NCBI GenBank assembly: GCA_016719385.1
Contig: JADJZA010000005.1
Span: 1 to 64,000, forward strand
Direction: 5' to 3'
DNA: 64,000 nucleotides
Source: Candidatus Microthrix subdominans
GTDB lineage: Bacteria > Actinomycetota > Acidimicrobiia > Acidimicrobiales > Microtrichaceae
Part shown: positions 37,066-45,030 of the stretch, in pieces
Position numbering within the stretch: position 1 is the stretch's first letter
Layout: every line of letters begins with the position of its first letter
The notes under the pieces: model-generated
Seen by the model: only the letters and a program-made list of their open reading frames with translations
The model's database searches: none
Told to the model about the DNA's origin: nothing
Program-made: the position numbers and the translations under genes

Positions 37066-37823
37066 GCTTCTTCCGTGTCGGTCTGGGTGTGGTCGGCGTT
37101 GCACATGACAGCATGCGCCCACTGGTGGAAACTGCCCGGCCCGGTGAACGCCCCGCAGGCGGCCCTGTAGGCCTCGTCGACACGGCCGGTCGGCGTGTCG
37201 GCATCCTGTTTGTCGCTGAAAAACCTGAACCCGACAGCCCGGTCCATCATCTGTTCCGAGTCGAGCGGATCAAGGCCGGCGGGTTCACTCCACCAGGACG
37301 CCTGGGTGAGGGACAACAAGTCCAGGACCGCATCGGGTTCAGGGTCCTGGGGTTGCGGACCGGACTCCAAGGTCGGTAGTTGGCTGAGGTGGCTGAGCAT
37401 TCGGCGTGGATGCGGCGACACGAGCATCGAGCCGGCAACCAGATCACCGATCAAACGAACGAACCCGTCGGACGAGTGGAAGACGGGGGCAGCTGTCTGG
37501 TTGGGGTCCGGCTCTGCAGCGGTAGCGGTGACGGCCGTGTGGTACCGGTCGAGTACCCCCGACTGGCGCATGGTGTCCAGGTCGGCAGCCGACGGGGCCC
37601 TCTCGAACCAGTACCCGGGAAACAGCCATGCATGCTCGATGGCCGGGCCGTCCCCCTCCAGGTTGACCAGCGGTTTTCCGTAGGTGTCGGTTTCGGTCTC
37701 AACAAACAGGTCATGGAGGGTGAACCGTTTCCAGGCGACCTCGACGATCCGGCCGGCGAGCCTGGTGTAATCGAAGAAGACGACACTGAGTGGCCTGTCC
37801 TCGGGGTTGGAGCATTCGGTCAT
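37062..37823 (-). CDS. Unknown 253-residue protein
   Basis: Starts MTECSNPEDRPLSVVFFDYTRLAG from ATG 37823 (ATGA overlap). Mixed alpha/beta, with an acidic Pro/Glu-rich stretch in the middle and AYRAACGAFTGPGSFHQWAHAVMC near the end. It has no membrane segment or known motif. Confidence 0.55.
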   Translation of the reverse strand: MTECSNPEDRPLSVVFFDYTRLAGRIVEVAWKRFTLHDLFVETETDTYGKPLVNLEGDGPAIEHAWLFPGYWFERAPSAADLDTMRQSGVLDRYHTAVTATAAEPDPNQTAAPVFHSSDGFVRLIGDLVAGSMLVSPHPRRMLSHLSQLPTLESGPQPQDPEPDAVLDLLSLTQASWWSEPAGLDPLDSEQMMDRAVGFRFFSDKQDADTPTGRVDEAYRAACGAFTGPGSFHQWAHAVMCNADHTQTDTEEA

Positions 37824-38011
37824 GCTGGGATCCTCTCTTGGGTGAGTCGGGGTGGGTGAGCTGGGGTCATGCTGGGGTTCTCCCAGTAGACCCAGAAGGC
37901 TGAGCAGTACAGGCAGCGGGTCATCTGGGCGTGGTCGCCGGGGGCGGCTGGTTGGCCGGAGCCTCGACAGTTGGGCGGGTGTGCTGCTGGTGAGATGCGG
38001 TGGTTGCTCAC
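37820..38011 (-). CDS. 63-residue zinc-knuckle ORF
   Basis: ATGA overlaps at both ends. Pro-rich start MSNHRISPAAHPPNCRGSGQ, then MTRCLYCSAFWVYW: a CRGS/CLYC pair that could bind zinc. Probably translated, function unknown. Confidence 0.5.
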   Translation of the reverse strand: MSNHRISPAAHPPNCRGSGQPAAPGDHAQMTRCLYCSAFWVYWENPSMTPAHPPRLTQERIPA

Positions 38012-38592
38012 AGCGCTTCCCCAGCGTCCCTGTCGGCGTCCCTGTCGGCCTGAGCTGCTCGCCGCTCGAACTCTGTGTCGCTGCTGCTGCAGAGCCGGAA
38101 CCCGTCGAGCTGTCGGGCGTCGTGGAGGGTGCGGGGCGCTGGGATCGTGGCGAGCGCACGGAGACGCCGGACAGCTTGCACCGGGGTCGTCTCGAACTGC
38201 TTGAACACTTCGCGGCCGAGAGGATCACTCCACTGGTCGAGGAACCCTGCCGCCATGCGTCCTGCTTCTTCCCACCACGTTTCGGTGACCTCACCTGCTG
38301 GGGTGAAGCAGACGAGCCACCCGGCGATGCAACACGACGTGCCACAGAAGTTGGACGCGACCCCCGAGATTTCCTGGGGCTCGTCGTACGTGTCGTCGCC
38401 TTGCTCGTCGGTTGCCCAAGCGTCCATGTTGAAACTGTCGGGGTCGTCTTCGATCTGCTCAGCGACCGCCAGCAGCCGTGCGGCGGTGGCGTCATAGTCG
38501 GGGCTCGACGGGATCGGCTGGCTGGTGCGGACCGCCTCAGCGGCGATCTCCTCTAGCTGTGCGAACTCGGCTTTGGTGAACATGGTTGGCAT
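38008..38592 (-). CDS. Protein with CGTSCCIAGW motif
   Basis: 194 residues, helical start MPTMFTKAEFAQLEEIAAEA, then NFCGTSCCIAGWLVCFTPAG, a Cys-rich motif recurrent in small phage proteins of unknown role, a helical part with DPLGREVFKQFETTPVQAVRRL, and a highly charged C-terminus. Heads an operon with a full promoter module. Confidence 0.6.
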   Translation of the reverse strand: MPTMFTKAEFAQLEEIAAEAVRTSQPIPSSPDYDATAARLLAVAEQIEDDPDSFNMDAWATDEQGDDTYDEPQEISGVASNFCGTSCCIAGWLVCFTPAGEVTETWWEEAGRMAAGFLDQWSDPLGREVFKQFETTPVQAVRRLRALATIPAPRTLHDARQLDGFRLCSSSDTEFERRAAQADRDADRDAGEAL

Positions 38593-38667
38593 GGTGCCTC
38601 CTCAGGCTCGGGCGCTTGCTGCGCCCCCTCTAAGGTTGAGTGTAACGCATGCGTTAGCAGAACGCAA
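38593..38667 (-). promoter_or_regulatory. Promoter/leader/start-associated module
   Basis: -35 TTGCGT (38662-38667), 17 bp, -10 TACACT (38639-38644), with a variant TAACGCATGCGTTA that is a perfect palindrome; GGGCGC-AGCAA-GCGCCC leader hairpin; GCCTGAGGAGGC (38596-38607) before ATG 38592. Confidence 0.8.
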
Positions 38668-38998
38668 GCAGTGTGAGCTCCGAGTGGACCGCAGCACGCC
38701 AGCCGCACACCTCGCACCAGTGATGCGCACCCCCCGAGGCGGGCACGAACTGGCTGCAGACCGGAGCTGTGGCGCTCGTGCTCTGGCGCTGCTCAGCGAG
38801 CCGAGCAAGGCGAGCAGTGAGCTGCTCGGTTGTGAGCGGCTGCAGAGCGGGCCAGTACGGGACTGGGGCGTCGTCCTCGGGGTCGGGCACAGCCTCGTCT
38901 CGGGCTGCGTCGAGGTTTGCGTAGAACTCGTCCCATAGCGTTTCGGGGCCGAGGTCGTCGGGTTCTGGTTCGGGCTCCCAGTTGTAGGGGGTGCTCAC
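38654..38998 (-). CDS. Acidic protein with C-terminal zinc site
   Basis: 114 residues from GTG 38998 (GTGA overlap; GAGGAGG upstream). An acidic N-terminal half (EPEPEPDDLGPETLWDEFY) precedes a helix and a C-terminal CSQF...HHWCEVCGW with four to five possible zinc ligands. Its 3' end overlaps the next promoter's -35. Confidence 0.6.
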   Translation of the reverse strand: MSTPYNWEPEPEPDDLGPETLWDEFYANLDAARDEAVPDPEDDAPVPYWPALQPLTTEQLTARLARLAEQRQSTSATAPVCSQFVPASGGAHHWCEVCGWRAAVHSELTLLAFC

Positions 38999-39323
38999 GC
39001 TTCCTCCTCGTGGGTTGCGTCGAGCAGCGCTGCAGCTCGGGTGTTGGCGAACCTGTCGTGCTCGATGGCGCGCAACGTGTGGCAACGAGCGAGGCCTTCC
39101 GACACTCGACCTCGTATGTCTCCTGCGCCTGGTCCAGTTGCTCACTGCTGCGAGCGTCAGCCATGTCCCGCTGCCTCGCTGCTGCAACCTCGTCGAGGCG
39201 CCCCTGCGCAGCCTGCTGGATCTGCTGCAGCTTCGCTACGTGCCCGGCTGTGGCAGCCGCAAGGGTCTCCAGCTCGCTCGTCGTGTAGTAGTCGACCGGG
39301 CGCTGTTCGCTCAGCTTGTCCAT
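38995..39323 (-). CDS. Coiled-coil protein (one indel)
   Basis: About 108 residues. MDKLSEQRPVDYYTTSELETLAAA leads into a long Ala/Gln/Arg helix. Near 39085 the frame shifts: continuing in the other frame gives RCHTLRAIEHDRFANTRAAALLDATHEEEA and a stop that overlaps the next GTG, clearly the natural end. Operon leader behind a promoter module. Confidence 0.55.
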
Positions 39324-39401
39324 CTGGGGGCCTCCTCAGGCTCGGGGGCGCTTGCTGCACCCCGCTGCTCCGAGTGTAACCAGCGCGTTAACCGCTTGCA
39401 A
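39324..39401 (-). promoter_or_regulatory. Promoter/leader/start-associated module
   Basis: -35 TTGCAA (39396-39401), 17 bp, -10 TACACT (39373-39378); the operator-like element is the most divergent (TAACGCGCTGGTTA); leader hairpin and GCCTGAGGAGG before ATG 39323. Confidence 0.75.
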
Positions 39402-39428
39402 GGATGAGGGTGCACACCCAAAGAAGGT

Positions 39429-39956
39429 TCAACGGTCACACCCGAACGTGTGCCCGCACTCAGAGCAGACGTGCGTAGCGGGCTCACCCAGCCCGCCGAG
39501 CCCGCCCAGGCCGTCCCAGTCATCGCCCAGGTCAACAGCCGGGGGAGCCGATGCGAGCAGATCCTTGACCGCTTCGGATTCGAGGTTGAGCCCATCGGTC
39601 AGGTCGGCAACAACATCTGCGTCGTAGGTCGCGAGGGCACTGATCGGGTCGAGCGTTGCGAGCACGAACCGTTCCTCCTCCTCGTCCAGATCGACGTACA
39701 GCACAGGGACCGACACCCCCGCGGTGATTGCTTCCTCCACCCGGGCGTGACCATCCACGACTTTCCCGGTCCGCTGGTTCACCTTCACCACATCAACCCA
39801 GCCGACCCGACCCAACGATTCCCGCAAAGCGTCGCGTTGAGCGCCGGGATGGCGACGGGCGTTGAGTTCGTGGGCGAGGAGCTGAGTCGGATCGACATCA
39901 GGCTCATACCCAAGGATTCGGTCTTCCCACGCTGCCGGGGGTTCTTGAGTGGCCAT
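39429..39956 (-). CDS. ParB-like nuclease-domain protein with C-terminal zinc ribbon
   Basis: 175 residues from ATG 39956. ParB/sulfiredoxin-fold signature: LLAHELNARRHPGAQRDALRESL, VGWVDVVKVNQRTGKVVDGHAR (DGHxR motif near residue 80), VPVLYVDLDEEEERFVLATLD. The C-terminus ends HVCSECGHTFGC, a zinc knuckle. Phage proteins of this type are usually not partition factors but go with DNA methylases or nucleases. No partner ATPase (ParA) is present. Alone behind a promoterless gap of about 70 bp. Confidence 0.7.
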   Translation of the reverse strand: MATQEPPAAWEDRILGYEPDVDPTQLLAHELNARRHPGAQRDALRESLGRVGWVDVVKVNQRTGKVVDGHARVEEAITAGVSVPVLYVDLDEEEERFVLATLDPISALATYDADVVADLTDGLNLESEAVKDLLASAPPAVDLGDDWDGLGGLGGLGEPATHVCSECGHTFGCDR

Positions 39957-40029
39957 TGGCTGAGATGCTACCCCAGCGCGCATTAGCTCGGGGCTGCTGC
40001 CTCAGCGCAGCGTCGGAGTTCGGGTGTGC

Positions 40030-40281
40030 TCAGGAAAGAACGCCGTCCTGTTGCCGGCGCGCTTGCGCTCGCCAGAACCCTTTCGACACCTCGCAGCTCG
40101 GGCAGCGCAACAGGCCGTCCTGCTCCGCCTCAGGGTCGTCCAGCAGCTTGGCGCAGCAACGGTGTGCCCACTCGCCGCGGACGAGCACTGCAGGGCTCTC
40201 ACGGACGCACGGGTCGCCACACGCGGCGCAGTCAGCGAGGCTGTAGTCGTTCCACCACAGCCGAACCGGCTCGGCGCTCAC
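40030..40281 (-). CDS. Small zinc-finger protein
   Basis: 83 residues from GTG 40281 (GTGA overlap). CAACGDPC, then HRCC and LRCPSCEVSKGFW: six to seven Cys/His that fit two zinc knuckles. Basic C-terminus. Possibly nucleic-acid binding. Confidence 0.55.
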   Translation of the reverse strand: MSAEPVRLWWNDYSLADCAACGDPCVRESPAVLVRGEWAHRCCAKLLDDPEAEQDGLLRCPSCEVSKGFWRAQARRQQDGVLS

Positions 40282-40595
40282 TTCGAGCGCTCCACGTAGA
40301 GGGAGCAGGCCGGCCAGGACACTCGAATGTCTGTGCCCGGGCCGTGCGTGATCCCGGCTCGCTTGCACTTGTGCCAAGTGCGGTTCGCCGCCAGCACGAT
40401 GTGGTTGGCGCAGGTGCTGCACGTTCCCAGTTCAGGCCGAACAGGGCAGCGCGTAGCTGGGTGGATGCCCGCCTCGAGCGCCGCCTTGTTGCGAGCGGTG
40501 CGCTTGGCGCCGGCAGAGAGGTTCTGCCACTCGCCTGGCTGAGCAACCCCAGCAGCTGCGGGGTACTCAGCGGGGTCAAACAGCGAGTCGCTCAC
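40278..40595 (-). CDS. Small Cys-rich protein
   Basis: 105 residues from GTG 40595 (GTGA overlap). A helical part is followed by CPVRPELGTCSTCANHIV and WHKCKRAG, then a C in SWPACSLY. It looks like a zinc-binding HNH-like fold without the HNH residues. Unknown role. Confidence 0.5.
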   Translation of the reverse strand: MSDSLFDPAEYPAAAGVAQPGEWQNLSAGAKRTARNKAALEAGIHPATRCPVRPELGTCSTCANHIVLAANRTWHKCKRAGITHGPGTDIRVSWPACSLYVERSK

Positions 40596-40771
40596 GGGCT
40601 CACCCACTCCAGATGGGCGAGCCTGGTGGCTTCGCTGTGCGTGTCGTTCCCGTACCGAACAAACACGTAATCAGTATTCATGTCCGTAATCGTTCCCTCC
40701 TCGCAAACAGCCCCAGGGAACGGCCGGTACACCACACGACGGCCAATGTCGTCTCGGGTCGGGTCAATCAT
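40592..40771 (-). CDS. 59-residue ORF, SH3-like
   Basis: ATG 40771 overlaps the preceding stop (ATGA), and its TGA overlaps the next GTG. MIDPTRDDIGRRVVYRP, then GTITDMNTDYVFVRYGND is a strand-turn-strand pattern common in small SH3-like phage proteins. Coupling at both ends supports it. Confidence 0.65.
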   Translation of the reverse strand: MIDPTRDDIGRRVVYRPFPGAVCEEGTITDMNTDYVFVRYGNDTHSEATRLAHLEWVSP

Positions 40772-41229
40772 TCGGGCACCTCGTCTTCCTCATTGTGGTC
40801 AGGGTTGACCATCTCAGCGAACTGCTCATCGAACCGACGGACTTGCTCAGCTACTGCTGCGAACGCGTCGATGATCTGCTGCTGCACTTCGTAGAAAGCA
40901 TCAACGAATCGTTCGATGGCTGGCTTGACGATGTCGACCAGCGCCCCAACGATCACGCTGCGCTCGTGCTGGTTGAGGTCAGGGCGCTGCGCAAAGTAGT
41001 CCAGCAGGTTGTTCTCTTTGCTGGCAACAAGATCGGCGATACCCCTCACAGTGTTGACGCTTGGGTGGTAGCCGCACGCTGCAGCACGGGTGTATGCAGC
41101 CATCACAACGATGTAGGCGTCCTGGTTTGTGAGCCCCTGGGCGAGAGCAGTGTCAACGAGCCGGACAGCTTCGTCTGGGGCGAGAGTGGTTTCCCGAGAG
41201 ACTCGGGCAGCCAGATCGTGGTTCAGCAT
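40768..41229 (-). CDS. Helical protein of unknown function
   Basis: 153 residues, almost all helix: ETTLAPDEAVRLVDTALAQGL, then ERSVIVGALVDIVKPAIERFVDAFYEVQQ, with an acidic C-terminus. It has AGGAAACTCCGCC upstream rather than a strong ribosome site. No family recognised. Confidence 0.55.
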   Translation of the reverse strand: MLNHDLAARVSRETTLAPDEAVRLVDTALAQGLTNQDAYIVVMAAYTRAAACGYHPSVNTVRGIADLVASKENNLLDYFAQRPDLNQHERSVIVGALVDIVKPAIERFVDAFYEVQQQIIDAFAAVAEQVRRFDEQFAEMVNPDHNEEDEVPE

Positions 41230-41244
41230 GGCGGAGTTTCCTAT

Positions 41245-41781
41245 CTATCTAGCGGTGGCTGTGAGCGTCCACGAGCGACGCTCCCGGCCTGATGGGTGGA
41301 TGTTGAGCACGACGCGGCGTCCGAACCTGTCGCGCAGCACAGCAGCCTGAGAAGGGAAGTGAGAGTCGGGGAACACGTAGGACGCATCGCTTTGGCCGGC
41401 GTCGAACAGGTAGGCCTCCACCGGGCGGGAGCGCTGCCCGAACTCGGCAGCGATCGGAGATGTCCCCGCTCGACGCCAGCGGGCTGCTTGTCTGAGCACT
41501 GGGGCGCCGCTCGGGCCGCGCTTAGCGGTGCTGAGCCGCAGCTCTCGCCTCGGGTGGCGCAGAGGAACTCGGATGATGCGTTCCCCGTCTGCTGGCTTCC
41601 CGAGGTTGGCGTCGGGCAGCAGAGCAAACCGGACGAACAGCTCCCCGGTGTAGGCGTAGTGGCCTGCAGAGGCTGGGAAGGTGCGCTTGCACCAGTCCCA
41701 GCCTCCGAGCTGCCCCACTAGCCAGCAGAGCACCGGCGGTCCTGCCAGCAGCAGCGGAGTCCACTCAGACCAGAGGCTCAC
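41245..41781 (-). CDS. Protein with one N-terminal hydrophobic segment
   Basis: 178 residues from GTG 41781. Residues 7-28 (WTPLLLAGPPVLCWLVGQLGG) are hydrophobic enough for a membrane anchor. The remainder is basic and beta-rich (YTGELFVRFALLPD, RVPLRHPRRELRLS). It is reached through the 18-codon ORF before it. Confidence 0.55.
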   Translation of the reverse strand: MSLWSEWTPLLLAGPPVLCWLVGQLGGWDWCKRTFPASAGHYAYTGELFVRFALLPDANLGKPADGERIIRVPLRHPRRELRLSTAKRGPSGAPVLRQAARWRRAGTSPIAAEFGQRSRPVEAYLFDAGQSDASYVFPDSHFPSQAAVLRDRFGRRVVLNIHPSGRERRSWTLTATAR

Positions 41782-41834
41782 GCTTTCCTGTCCTCTGTCG
41801 TGAACTGCTGTTGGGTGTTGTTGTCGGCGCTCAC
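41778..41834 (-). CDS. 18-codon ORF linking two genes by GTGA overlaps
   Basis: GTG at 41832-41834 lies in the stop of the upstream gene and its TGA (41778-41780) lies in the GTG of the downstream gene. It reads VSADNNTQQQFTTEDRKA. With four-base overlaps at both ends, a terminating ribosome could restart twice; the simplest role is translational coupling across the 50-bp gap. Confidence 0.45.
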   Translation of the reverse strand: MSADNNTQQQFTTEDRKA

Positions 41835-42250
41835 TTCATGCGCTCCAGGATCGAGAACACGAACTCGCGGTTGGACGTGTCGAGTTCCCAGATCAGATCG
41901 AGGGTGACCACACCAGGCTCTCGGCCGTAGCCAAACAGGGCGCCAACGGCCAGCTGCCACAGCACTCGCTCCCCCGTGGAGAGGTTGCCAGTCATGCTCG
42001 TGCTCACTCTGGCCAAGATGGCGTTCTGGTATTCGATGCGAGCACTCTCACGCTGAGCGGCCTCAACCTCGGGAGAGATCGCGAGCTGCGCCAAGGTGTG
42101 CAGCCCCCCGACTGTCCAGCGAGCAGTATCGTCGAGTCGGGACATGAACGCTGCGGACGCTTGCAGGTCAGAGAGACGCTCGGGCAGCGCTCCTGTGACG
42201 AGGCGGAGCTGAGCGAGCGCCTCTTCGGGGTTCATTGAGTGGATGGGCAT
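41831..42250 (-). CDS. Helical protein of unknown function
   Basis: 139 residues, MPIHSMNPEEALAQLRLVTG start after CTGAGGAGACAC, a weakened start-associated sequence. Helices with ESARIEYQNAILARVS, and GERVLWQLAVGALFGYG as a hydrophobic patch. Leads the coupled run to 40.0 kb, downstream of a terminator. Confidence 0.55.
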   Translation of the reverse strand: MPIHSMNPEEALAQLRLVTGALPERLSDLQASAAFMSRLDDTARWTVGGLHTLAQLAISPEVEAAQRESARIEYQNAILARVSTSMTGNLSTGERVLWQLAVGALFGYGREPGVVTLDLIWELDTSNREFVFSILERMK

Positions 42251-42292
42251 GGTGTGTCTCCTCAGGTAGCGGGTAGTGGTTTGCAGCCCAAA

Positions 42293-42319
42293 GGGCGGGG
42301 GCACTTGGTGCCCCCGCCC
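42293..42319 (-). terminator. Terminator hairpin
   Basis: Perfect 12-bp stem GGGCGGGGGCAC / GTGCCCCCGCCC with a three-base loop, between the gene ending at 42348 and the start at 42250. No T run follows, so strength is uncertain. Confidence 0.6.
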
Positions 42320-42347
42320 GAGTGGGCCTCCTCTCTGTTGCGGCAGC

Positions 42348-42647
42348 TCAACCAGCGGACACCTGCTCGGTTAGCGTCACCAGCCCGAGGCGGACCAGCG
42401 CTGCGCTCGTGTTCAAGAACACCCGGTGGCCAATCTTGTCGGTTGACTGCCCGAACTCGGCTAGCACCTCCTGCGCCAGCTCTGCAGCAACCCCGTCAGC
42501 GGTGGGGTCCACTCGGCGGCGCTTGGCGACCGTCAGCACCAGACCGACCAGCTCATTGTGCCAGGTGCGTGCCTCGTCGTCTGTGAGTAGTTCGACTCGG
42601 TTCCGGACGTCTTGGCTGGTGAACGCCTCGGCTGCTGTCTTGCTCAT
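42348..42647 (-). CDS. Small helical protein heading a module
   Basis: 99 residues, MSKTAAEAFTSQDVRNRVELL start after a full promoter module. Helical; TVAKRRRVDPTADGVAAELAQEVLAEFG in the middle. Terminated directly after by a hairpin, so it is a single-gene unit. Confidence 0.55.
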   Translation of the reverse strand: MSKTAAEAFTSQDVRNRVELLTDDEARTWHNELVGLVLTVAKRRRVDPTADGVAAELAQEVLAEFGQSTDKIGHRVFLNTSAALVRLGLVTLTEQVSAG

Positions 42648-42724
42648 TCTGGGCCTCCTCAGGCTCGGGGCGCTTGCTGCGCTCCCTCTAAAGTAAGTGT
42701 AACCCACGCGTTAGCGCTGCGCAA
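42648..42724 (-). promoter_or_regulatory. Promoter/leader/start-associated module
   Basis: -35 TTGCGC (42719-42724), 17 bp, -10 TACACT? read as ACACTT-adjacent TACACT (42696-42701); element GCTAACGCGTGGGTTA; leader hairpin of the GCGCAGCAAGCGC type; GCCTGAGGAGG before ATG 42647. Confidence 0.75.
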
Positions 42725-42733
42725 GGGGGGGGC

Positions 42734-43135
42734 TCAGATTCCGAGGGGGCACGGCCTCGTCGGAGCGTCGAGCCGCTCAGGGAGAGGAACCCCCGCCGTG
42801 CTCGGGTTCGGCAACTCGGCAGCGGGAATCTCAGGGTCGTACCGCTCGGGGTCATAGAAGACACGACGCCACCCTGTCGGCTCGTCCTGCAGCACTGGGG
42901 TCCACTCCCACAGCACCTCGAAGCAGAGAGCCCCTGGCCGCTCGACGTCCGACTGCGGGAACAACGGGTGCCCCAGCTTGACGGGCAGCGCCAAGTCGGC
43001 CTGAGTCGTGGGGCGGGGCCGCTCACGCTGAGCAGTGACGTAGACGTCAGCACCACTCACCACGAGCACCAAGACGACGTAGCCAAGGAGGATGCCCAAC
43101 AGCAGCCGGACTCGGTGCGGTGCAAGTGGGTTCAC
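42734..43135 (-). CDS. Membrane-anchored protein
   Basis: 133 residues from GTG 43135 (GTGA overlap with the translocase stop). Residues 9-29 (RLLLGILLGYVVLVLVVSGAD) are a membrane helix, with a Pro-rich extracellular or periplasm-side part holding two Cys. Coupling to the translocase suggests a shared membrane task. Confidence 0.55.
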   Translation of the reverse strand: MNPLAPHRVRLLLGILLGYVVLVLVVSGADVYVTAQRERPRPTTQADLALPVKLGHPLFPQSDVERPGALCFEVLWEWTPVLQDEPTGWRRVFYDPERYDPEIPAAELPNPSTAGVPLPERLDAPTRPCPLGI

Positions 43136-45030
43136 GCGCTCAGCTCCTCGTCGTTGTGCTCGTGCTCGCGCTCGTGTGTCGCGTAAACGCGTCGGCCATT
43201 CAGCCCGCGCCGCACCAACCCAGCCTTCTCGAGCGCTGCGACGTTTGATGTCCAGTGCGACTCGCTCATGTTGCCCAGATGTTTCCGGCCGTGCATCGGT
43301 CGCAAACCCTCGGGCCCGGCTGCTGCGACCGCGTCCCAGACGTTGCCGGCCCGAGTCACGCCGCTCTGCACCAGAGCTGCGAGTTGGTTAGTTGGCCTGA
43401 TGAGACGGGCGGGGCGAGCGGGCGGGATGCGTCCACGCGCGGTCCCGTCTCTAGGGGGCCCATAGGAGGTGGGCTCAGAAGCGCCTTCGTGGCGGTCCTC
43501 TGGCGGTTCGGAGGTGTCGTCGTGGCGGCTGGGTGGCACCAACCTGGCACCAGGCTGGCGGTTACCTCGTGCTAGTTCAGCAGCAGCGTTCACGGTCTTG
43601 TTGTCGAGCCAGTAGGTGCGAGCCCGCGTCCAAGAACCAGTGGACCCTCTCGCGTGCACATGACCCGCCGTAGCAGGCTTAGCGGGTGGCAGTTTGTGCA
43701 GCGGTGCCTCAGCGCTGCACCCACCAGTAATGACGTGCGCGTGGACTGGGTTCTCTGCTTTGTAGCCCACCTTCTGCGGAATGTTGTTTCCCAACTGTGT
43801 TGGAACAGCCGCCTTCTCTGGGTGCTGTGTTGCAACCATCATCACCACACCAGCGGCGCGGGCTTTCTCAGCCACCTTGATTGCTCGCGTGATTGAGGCT
43901 GGGTCTGCGAACACGTCACGCGCTTCGTCGATAACAACCAGCACCATCGGACCGTCAGCACGCGTCCACTGACGTTGCCCGTTTCCAATCTGGCGCAGCC
44001 TGTCACGCATCACACCGTGAACTTGGCGCATGAACTCCACCCACAGCTCCGCGGTTGCCTCGGCTGCTTCGTCCTCGTCGTCGATGTCTGGAGGCTCAGC
44101 GAACACGGTTGCTGCGTTGGCCCACATACCCAGCTCGACGCCTTCTTTGGGGTCAGCGATCCACAGTTCGATATCGCCAGAGGCGATCCATGGTGCAGCG
44201 TGGGCTAGCACTGCTTGGACACCGGACGACTTGCCCGACCCTGACATGCCACCGAACAGGGTGTGCTGCCAGTCGAGGTACAAGACTGATCCTTTGTCGG
44301 TGAGTCCGAGCGGGATACGCGTCGGCTTTGACGACTGGCGTTCGGGCACCCCTGGGTAAGGGATCGGTTTGCTCAGGAAGTCGCGGGGCGACTCAACCTC
44401 CACGACAACCTCGCCGGCGTGCTTCCCACCCCTGACGTTGATGTTGTTGAGTGGACGCCCAAGCACAGACGACAGCTTCATGCCGATCTCGTCGAACGGT
44501 GGCACTGCGCCACGCGGCCAACGCACTGCGAGAGACACGCCACGCGCCTCGTTGCTCTCGGGGAAGAACAGCTTGCGGATCTGCATCAGCTTGGTTGACG
44601 GCCACCCAGCATGCTCGTTGATTTCTGGCCACGCCTTGCGGATCGCCAGCCTTGACTGCCACCACGCCCAACGCTCCCAGCTGCCCAGCATCTTTGTTGA
44701 CACAGCCAGGAACGCTGCAACAATCACAGACACCCCCAGCTTGCTTGGCTCAGCCCCGTAGATCAGACCTGCCCCGGCTGCTGCGACAGGTACCGCGAGT
44801 CGGGGGTCACGAATGGGAGTCCACCAGCGGCCGTCCCCAAACAGGATGAACACCCCGGCTGTTGTTGCAACAGCTGACCCCTCGGGTGTGATGTACGCGA
44901 TGGCGACTGTGAGTGCGAGAGTGGCCCAGAGCCAAGCGGAGCGCACGAGCGCAGCCAGCAGCAGCTTGCCAGGGCGAGCGGGCATTATGCGGCGGCTCAG
45001 GGGCCGGCGGCGGCGTGATCGAATGCTCAT
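43132..45030 (-). CDS. FtsK/SpoIIIE-like DNA translocase with membrane domain
   Basis: 632 residues from ATG 45030 (ATGA overlap). A basic start (SIRSRRRRPLSRR) and about four hydrophobic segments lie before residue 115. The motor has Walker A GGMSGSGKSSG (near 265) and Walker B VLVVIDEA (near 385), with VMMVATQHPEKA after. A Pro/Arg-rich linker leads to a C-terminal winged helix (ALVQSGVTRAGNVWDAVAAAG to GLVRRGLNGRRVYA), placed like the gamma domain of FtsK. Such proteins pump double-stranded DNA at membranes; Streptomyces plasmid TraB is the closest functional model. In a phage it may serve plasmid-like maintenance or DNA transfer. The gene before it encodes a membrane HNH protein. Confidence 0.75.
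   Translation of the reverse strand: MSIRSRRRRPLSRRIMPARPGKLLLAALVRSAWLWATLALTVAIAYITPEGSAVATTAGVFILFGDGRWWTPIRDPRLAVPVAAAGAGLIYGAEPSKLGVSVIVAAFLAVSTKMLGSWERWAWWQSRLAIRKAWPEINEHAGWPSTKLMQIRKLFFPESNEARGVSLAVRWPRGAVPPFDEIGMKLSSVLGRPLNNINVRGGKHAGEVVVEVESPRDFLSKPIPYPGVPERQSSKPTRIPLGLTDKGSVLYLDWQHTLFGGMSGSGKSSGVQAVLAHAAPWIASGDIELWIADPKEGVELGMWANAATVFAEPPDIDDEDEAAEATAELWVEFMRQVHGVMRDRLRQIGNGQRQWTRADGPMVLVVIDEARDVFADPASITRAIKVAEKARAAGVVMMVATQHPEKAAVPTQLGNNIPQKVGYKAENPVHAHVITGGCSAEAPLHKLPPAKPATAGHVHARGSTGSWTRARTYWLDNKTVNAAAELARGNRQPGARLVPPSRHDDTSEPPEDRHEGASEPTSYGPPRDGTARGRIPPARPARLIRPTNQLAALVQSGVTRAGNVWDAVAAAGPEGLRPMHGRKHLGNMSESHWTSNVAALEKAGLVRRGLNGRRVYATHEREHEHNDEELSA

Noticed and set aside
39429..39956. 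Partition system (ParAB) making this a plasmid prophage
   Set aside because: Only a ParB-like nuclease-type protein is present; no ParA and no parS-like array was seen.
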